Positions 8,403 through 13,578 of a DNA stretch of 13,578 nucleotides are shown here, one piece after another (the first letter of the stretch is position 1; each line of letters opens with the position of its first letter). The stretch comes from Albugo candida (Eukaryota > Oomycota > Peronosporomycetes > Albuginales > Albuginaceae). The notes below the pieces were generated by a model. It saw only the letters and a list, made by a program, of their open reading frames with translations. It did not search any database and was not told the origin of the DNA. The DNA is taken from assembly GCA_905220665.1 (NCBI GenBank), contig CAJNAR010000143.1:1-13578 (forward strand). Direction: 5' to 3'. A program made the translations under genes and the position numbers.

Positions 8403-9049
8403 AACCACTTGCATTAGAATATTTCCAAATTCTGCAATCTGTCTCAAGTTCTCTGAGAAAGCTTCCATAAACACGTCACCTTTCGGAAAGAAATGTGTAA
8501 CCATGTTCGCGTCTTTGTGACCTTGAAGATGCGCTGATCTGTTATGTGATCCCATGCATAGCTGCAAATAAAATAGAACGAGTCTGACCTTTTTCTAGAT
8601 TTCGTATAGAGACTCAAACATCAGTCAATCCAATTAACTATATAACGGCTCTACGCAAGTGTATTGTGCAAAGTAGTTTGTTGCACTTGGCTACTTTGTT
8701 CTCCTTTGTTATCACATGTTAGGACATTAAGTCTTGAATATGCTGTTTCATTACCGTCCATATAGAAAACGACGGTTGGTTTTTGTCAGGTATATAAAAG
8801 AGAAAGACCGAAGTCGTAGCTTGCAAGACTGGTCAGGAGCACATTCGTTCTGTGTGTGATAGTCTAAAATGTTTAATGCTTCAATATGCAGTATTGTTAT
8901 ATGGGAGAATCATGGTTCTGAACACAGCATGTCCTAACGTTGATCGTAGACCACTCAACCATCCCAAGTTTGCAGTCATCGTGTTTTTCCTTTTTTCACT
9001 AGGGACCAGGAAACGTGAGTTTTGGGGTGTCATGTATTGACCCCAGCGA
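8403..9049 (+). repeat. Monomer 18, full length, B head, CGTTCTGTG variant
   Basis: Full unit with TTCGGAAAG, CCAATTAACTATATA, AACGGCTC, CGGTTGG and the complete GACCGAAG, GCTTGC, CGTTCTGTG set. The TATA element is at 8791-8800. It shares GTTATATGGG with monomer 10. Six Ts in CCTTTTTTCAC shift the antisense open frame relative to other copies. Confidence 0.95.
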
Positions 9050-9695
9050 AACCACTTGCATAAGAACATTCTGAAATTCTGCAATCTGTCTCAAGTTCTC
9101 TGAGAAAGCTTTCATAAACACGCCACCTTTTGAAAAGAAATGTGTAACCATGTTCGCGTCTTTGTGACCTTGAAGATGCGCTGATCTGTTATGTGATCCC
9201 ATGCATAGCTGCAAATAAAATAGAACGAGTCTGACCTTTTTCTAGATTTCGTATAAAGACTCAAACATCAGTCAATCCAATTACTATATAACTGCTCTAC
9301 GCAAGTGTATTGTGCAAAGTAGTTTGTTGCACTTGGCTACTTTGTTCTCCTTGTTTATCACATGTTAGGACATTAAGTCTTGAATATGCTGTTTCATTAC
9401 CGTCCATATAGAAAACGACGGTTGGTTTTTGTCAGGTATATAAAAGAGAAAGACCGAAGTCGTAGCTTGCAAGACTGGTCAGGAGCACATTCGTTCTGTG
9501 TGTGATAGTCTAAAATGTTTAATGCTTCAATATGCAGTATTGTTATGTGGGAGAATCATGGTTCTGAACACAGCATGTCCTAACGTTGATCGTAGACCAC
9601 TCAACCATCCCAAGTTTGCAGTCATCGTGTTTTTCCTTTTTTCACTAGGGACCAGGAAACGTGAGTTTTGGGGTGTCATGTATTGACCCCAGCGA
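9050..9695 (+). repeat. Monomer 19, full length, A head, CACGCC variant
   Basis: A head with CACGCCACC, as in the units that follow 238-bp derivatives, but here it follows a full unit (monomer 18). GTATAAAGAC replaces GTATAGAGAC and the CCAAT region is shortened to CCAATTACTATATA. The TATA element is at 9437-9446. It carries GACCGAAG, GCTTGC and CGTTCTGTG. Confidence 0.95.
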
Positions 9696-10339
9696 AACCA
9701 CTTGCATAAGAACATTCTGAAATTCTGCAATCTGTCTCAAGTTCTCTGAGAAAGCTTTCATAAACACGTCACCTTTTGAAAAGAAATGTGTAACCATGTT
9801 CGCGTCTTTGTGACCTTGAAGATGCGCTGATCTGTTATGTGATCCCATGCATAGCTGCAATAAAATAGAACGAGTCTGACCTTTTTCTAGATTTCGTATA
9901 GAGACTCAAACATCAGTCAAGCCAATGAACAATACAACTGCTCTACGCAAGTGTATTGTGCAAAGTAGTTTGTTGCACTTGGCTACTTTGTTTTCCTTTG
10001 TTATCACATGTTAGGACATTAAGTCTTGAATATGATGTTTCATTACCGTCCATATAGTAAACGACTGTTGGTTTTTGTCAGGTATATAAAAGAGAAAGAG
10101 CGAAGTCGTAGCTCGCAAGACTGGTCAGGAGCACATTCATTCTTTGTGTGATAGTCTAAAATGTTTAATGCTTCAATATGCAGTATTGTTATGTGGAAGA
10201 ATCATGGTTCTGAACACAGCATGTCCTAACGTTGATCGTAGACCACTCAACCATCCCAAGTTTGCAGTCATCGTGTTTTCCTTTTTCACTAGGGACCAGG
10301 AAACGTGAGTTTTGGGGTGTCATGTATTGACCCCAGCGA
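9696..10339 (+). repeat. Monomer 20, full length, A head
   Basis: A head with CACGTCACC. One A is missing before AATAAA (GCTGCAATAAAAT), leaving the hexamer intact. CAATACAACTG, ATAGTAAACG and TGTGGAAGAATC are private changes; the last changes a codon of the short ORF. GAATATGATG is shared with monomer 5. The TATA element is at 10083-10092. Confidence 0.95.
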
Positions 10340-11011
10340 AACCACTTGCATTAGAATATTTCCAAATTCTGCAATCTGTCTCAAGTTCTCTGAGAAAGCT
10401 TTCATAAACACGTCACCTTTTGAAAAGAAATGTGTAACCATGTTCGCGTCTTTGTGACCTTGAAGATGCGCTAATCTGTTATGTGATCCCATGCATAGCT
10501 GCAAATAAAATAGAACGAGTCTGACCTATTTCTAGATTTCATATAGAGACTCAAACATTCAGTCAATCCAATTAACTATATAACGGCTCTACGCAAGTGT
10601 ATTGTGCAAAGTAGTTTGGTTGCACTTGGCTTCTTTGTTTTCCTTTGTTATCACATGTTAGGACATTAAGTCTTGAATATGCTGTTTCATTACCGTCCAT
10701 ATAGAAAACGACTGTTGGTTTTTGTCAGGTATATAAAAGAGAAAGAGCGAAGTCGTAGCTCGCAAGACTGGTCAGGAGCACATTCATTCTTTGTGTGATA
10801 GTCTAAAATGTTTAATGCTTCAATATGCAGTATTGTTATGTGGGAGAATCATGGTTCTGAACACAGCATGTCCTAACGTTGATCGTAGACCACTCAACCA
10901 TCCCAAGTTTGCAGTCGACTCAACCATCCCAAGTTTGCAGTCATCGTGTTTTTCCTTTTTCACTAGGGACCAGAAAACGTGAGTTTGAGATGTCATGTAT
11001 TGACCCCAGCT
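10340..11011 (+). repeat. Monomer 21, full length with a 26-bp duplication (672 bp), B head
   Basis: The longest and most diverged full unit. It carries a 26-bp tandem duplication at 10892-10942. Private changes include GCGCTAATCTG, TGACCTATTTC, TTCATATAGAG, an extra G in the inverted-repeat loop (TTTGGTTGC) and GGCTTCTTTG, which breaks the 8-bp stem. The TATA element (10730-10739) is intact. The tail is the GAGATG type. Confidence 0.95.
10892..10942 (+). repeat. 26-bp direct tandem duplication inside monomer 21
   Basis: The segment beginning ACTCAACCATCCCAAGTTTG and ending GCAGTCG (10892-10917) is repeated immediately at 10918-10942, the second copy running into the normal ATCGTG sequence. 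It is present in no other copy. It accounts for the unusual 672-bp length of this unit and looks like a replication-slippage or short unequal-exchange event. Confidence 0.9.
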
Positions 11012-11655
11012 AACCACTTGCATTAGAATATTTCCAAATTCTGCAATCTGTCTCAAGTTCTCTGAGAAAGCTTTCATAAACACGTCACCTTTTGAAAAGA
11101 AATGTGTAACCATGTTCGCGTCTTTGTGACCTTGAAGATGCGCTGATCTGTTATGTGATCCCAAGCATAGCTGCAAATAAAATAGAACGAGTCTGACCTT
11201 TTTCTAGATTTCGTATAGAGACTCAAACATCAGTCAAGCCAATTAACTATATAACTGCTCTACGCAAGTGTATCGTGCAAAGTAGTTTGTTGCACTTGGC
11301 TACTTTGTTCTCCTTTGTTATCACATGTTAGGACATTAAGTCTTGAATATGCTGTTTCATTACCGTCCATATAGAAAACGACGGTTGGTTTTTGTCAGGT
11401 ATATAAAAGAGAAAGAGCGAAGTCGTAGCTCGCAAGACTGGTCAGGAGCACATTCATTCTTTGTGTGATAGTCTAAAATGTTTAATGCTTCAATATGCAG
11501 TATTGTTATGTGGGAGAATCATGGTTCTAAACACAGCATGTCCTAACGTTGATCGTAGACCACTCAACCATCCCAAGTTTGCAGTCATCGTGTTTTCCTT
11601 TTTCACTAGGGACCAGGAAACGTGAGTTTGAGATGTCATGTATTGACCCCAGCGA
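11012..11655 (+). repeat. Monomer 22, full length, B head
   Basis: Full unit with CCCAAGCATAGC instead of CCCATGCATAGC, the CCAATTAACTATATA allele combined with ATCGTG, and CGGTTGG. The TATA element is at 11400-11409. GGTTCTAAAC changes one codon of the short ORF. The tail is the non-hairpin GAGATG type. Confidence 0.95.
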
Positions 11656-12300
11656 AACCACTTGCATTAGAATATTTCCAAATTCTGCAATCTGTCTCAA
11701 GTTCTCTGAGAAAGCTTCATAAACACGTCACCTTTTGAAAAGAAATGTGTAACCATGTTCGCGTCTTTGTGACCTTGAAGATGCGCTGATCTGTTATGTG
11801 ATCCCATGCATAGCTGCAAATAAAATAGAACGAGTCTGACCTTTTTCTAGATTTCGTATAGAGACTCAAACATCAGTCAATCCAATTAACTATATAACGG
11901 CTCTACGCAAGTGTATTGTGCAAAGTAGTTTGTTGCACTTGGCTACTTTGTTCTCCTTTGTTATCACATGTTAGGACATTAAGTCTTGAATATGCTGTTT
12001 CATTACCGTCCATATAGAAAACGACGGTTGGTTTTTGTCAGGTATATAAAAGAGAAAGAGCGAAGCCGTAGCTTGCAAGACTGGTCAGGAGCACATTCAT
12101 TCTTTGTGTGATAGTCTAAAATGTTTAATGCTTCAATATGCAGTATTGTTATGTGGGAGAATCATGGTTCTGAACACAGCATGTCCTAACGTTTATCGTA
12201 GACCACTCAACCATCCCAAGTTTGCAGTCATCGTGTTTTTCCTTTTTCACTAGGGACCAGGAAACGTGAGTTTTGGGGTGTCATGTTTTGACCCCAGCGA
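11656..12300 (+). repeat. Monomer 23, full length, B head
   Basis: One T is missing in AGCTTCATAAAC. The downstream haplotype is recombinant: GAGCG and GCTTGC are followed by CATTCTTTG, with a private GAAGCCGTAG. The TATA element is at 12043-12052. CGTTTATCG replaces CGTTGATCG. The tail reads CATGTTTTGACCCC, as in monomer 11. Confidence 0.95.
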
Positions 12301-12949
12301 AACCACTTGCATTAGAATATTTCCAAATTCTGCAATCTGTCTCAAGTTCTCTGAGAAGGCTTTCATAAACACGTCACCTTTTGAAAAGAAATGTGTAACC
12401 ATGTTCGCGTCTTTGTGATCTTGAAGATGCGCTGATCTGTTATGTGATCCCATGCATAGCTGCAAATAAAATTGAACGAGTCTGACCTTTTTCTAGATTT
12501 CGTATAGAGACTCAAACATCAGTCAAGCCAATGAACAATATAACTGCTCTACGCAAGTGTATCGTGCAAAGTAGTTTGTTGCACTTGGCTACTTTGTTCT
12601 CCTTTGTTATCACATGTTAGGACATTAAGTCTTGAATATGCTGTTTCATTACCGTCCATATAGAAAACGACTGTTGGTTTTTGTCAGGTATATAAAAGAG
12701 AAAGAGCGAAGTCGTAGCTTGCAAGACTGGTCAGGAGCACATTCGTTCTGTGTGTGATAGTCTAAAATGTTTAATGCTTCAATATGCAGTATTGTTATGT
12801 GGGAGAATCATGGTTCTGAACACAGCATGTCCTAACGTTGATCGTAGACCACTCAANACCATCCCAAGTTTGCAGTCATCGTGTTTTTCCTTTTTTCACT
12901 AGGGACCAGGAAACGTGAGTTTTGGGGTGTCATGTATTGACCCCAGCGA
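12301..12949 (+). repeat. Monomer 24, full length, B head, contains an ambiguous base
   Basis: B head combined with AAGGCTTTC, a haplotype otherwise seen with the A head. GTGATCTTG alters the half-site and AAATTGAAC follows AATAAA as in monomer 9. The TATA element is at 12689-12698. GAGCG is followed by GCTTGC and CGTTCTGTG. ACTCAANACC has two extra bases, one an undetermined N at 12857, so this stretch is low-quality consensus. It precedes the third 238-bp derivative. Confidence 0.93.
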
Positions 12950-13187
12950 AACCACTTGCATAAGAACATTCTGAAATTCTGCAATCTGTCTCAAGTTCTC
13001 TGAGAAGGCTTTCATAAACACATCACCTTTCGGAAAGAAATGTGTAACCATGTTCGCGTCTTTGTGACCTTGGAGATCCGATAATCTATTCCACTCGACC
13101 ATCCCAAGTTTGCAGTCATCGTGTTTTCCTTTTTCACTAGGGACCAGGAAACGTGAGTTTTGGGGTGTCATGTATTGACCCCAGCGA
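12950..13187 (+). repeat. Monomer 25, 238-bp internal-deletion derivative
   Basis: Third copy of the 238-bp form. The junction between offset 141 (ending at 13090) and offset 549 (starting at 13091) and the cluster of substitutions at 13072-13089 match the copies at 1927 and 5438. A head with AAGGCTTTC, CACATCACC and TTCGGAAAG. Confidence 0.95.
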
Positions 13188-13578
13188 AACCACTTGCATA
13201 AGAACATTCTGAAATTCTGCAATCTGTCTCAAGTTCTCTGAGAAAGCTTTCATAAACACGCCACCTTTTGAAAAGAAATGTGTAACCATGTTCGCGTCTT
13301 TGTGACCTTGAAGATGCGCTGATCTGTTATGTGATCCCATGCATAGCTGCAAATAAAATAGAACGAGGCTGACCTTTTTCTAGATTTCGTATAGAGACTC
13401 AAACATCAGTCAATCCAATTAACTATATAACTGCTCTACGCAAGTGTATTGTGCAAAGTAGTTTGTTGCACTTGGCTACTTTGTTTTCCTTTGTTATCAC
13501 ATGTTAGGACATTAAGTCTCGAATATGCTGTTTCATTACCGTCCATATAGAAAACGACGGTTGGTTTTTGTCAGGTAT
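13188..13578 (+). repeat. Monomer 26, partial (391 bp), A head, CACGCC variant, cut by the window edge
   Basis: A head with CACGCCACC, as in the other two units that follow a 238-bp derivative. It has AGTCTCG like monomer 12, CCAATTAACTATATA with ATTGTG, and a private GAACGAGGCTG. The window ends inside the TATA element, which begins at 13576. The array evidently continues to the right. Confidence 0.95.

Larger units (their letters stand above)
1..13578. repeat. Tandem array of a ~646-bp complex satellite-like monomer (26 units, both ends open)
   Basis: The complete window is made of head-to-tail copies of one sequence. I located every AACCACTTGCAT monomer start (one copy reads ATCC) at 1, 641, 1282, 1927, 2165, 2810, 2887, 3532, 4146, 4791, 5438, 5675, 6321, 6957, 7034, 7680, 8326, 8403, 9050, 9696, 10340, 11012, 11656, 12301, 12950 and 13188. 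Most units are 636-649 bp; three are 237-238 bp and three are 77 bp. All copies share one orientation and no unique sequence separates them. No protein domain, tRNA, rRNA or mobile-element gene is present. The CCAAT, TATA and AATAAA motifs suggest eukaryotic DNA. The family is not one I recognise, and orientation relative to any transcript is inferred only from the TATA motif. Confidence 0.98.

Noticed and set aside
10820..11176. Minus-strand open frames of 67-118 codons, repeated in most units (also at 1117-1446, 3981-4310, 12899-13222 and others), sharing LQGHKDANMVTHFF
   Set aside because: They are the same repeat read antisense across the unit boundary. Single-base differences in the T-runs and the TTTGAGATG/TTTTGGGG tail switch the frame, so the C-terminal half differs from copy to copy. 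Deletions (for example AAATGTAACC in monomer 1 and 10 bp in monomer 13) break it further. I recognise no domain.
1..13578. CRISPR array, bacterial or phage locus
   Set aside because: The repeat is about 646 bp with no unique spacers, there are no cas-like genes, and the motifs are eukaryotic in style.
1..13578. Tandem transposons, or long terminal repeats of a retroelement
   Set aside because: No terminal inverted repeats, target-site duplications, primer-binding site, polypurine tract or reverse transcriptase/transposase coding is visible. Units are contiguous head-to-tail without intervening DNA.

Overview
The whole window is one uninterrupted head-to-tail tandem array. A monomer of about 646 bp repeats from base 1 to base 13578, and both window edges cut through the array, so no flanking unique DNA is visible. 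Taking AACCACTTGCAT as the arbitrary start of a monomer, I count 26 units: 19 full or nearly full units (614-672 bp), three 238-bp-class and three 77-bp internal-deletion derivatives, and a partial unit at the right edge. By eye, full copies differ only by scattered substitutions and 1-bp indels, so the array looks homogenised.

I see no conventional protein-coding gene, rRNA, tRNA, CRISPR array, transposase or reverse transcriptase. The open frames on both strands are re-reads of the same repeat, and 1-bp indels break them from copy to copy. The moderate AT content, the long near-identical array and the eukaryote-style signals (CCAAT, TATATAAAAG, AATAAA) point to a complex satellite or tandemly repeated transcription unit in a eukaryotic nuclear genome. 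I do not recognise the repeat family and cannot name the organism.

Monomer layout (offsets from the unit start, modelled on the unit at 7680-8325): a two-allele head block at 11-24 (A = ATAAGAACATTCTG, B = ATTAGAATATTTCC); a TGACCTTGA nuclear-receptor-type half-site at 116-124; AATAAA at 165-170; CCAAT at 228-232; two mutually exclusive inverted repeats at 264-296; a TATA element at 389-398; a 22-codon ORF at 467-535; and a GGGG/CCCC hairpin at 621-641 just before the next unit. If the TATA element works, a short transcript of roughly 400 nt would run across the unit boundary and end near the AATAAA of the following full unit.

On top of the monomer there is higher-order structure. Units 1-5 (1-2809) correspond in order and type to units 8-12 (3532-6320), about 3.5 kb apart. 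The 238-bp units are always preceded by a B-head unit carrying CGTTCTGTG and followed by an A-head unit carrying CACGCC. Diagnostic variants are reshuffled between copies, as expected from unequal exchange and gene conversion.
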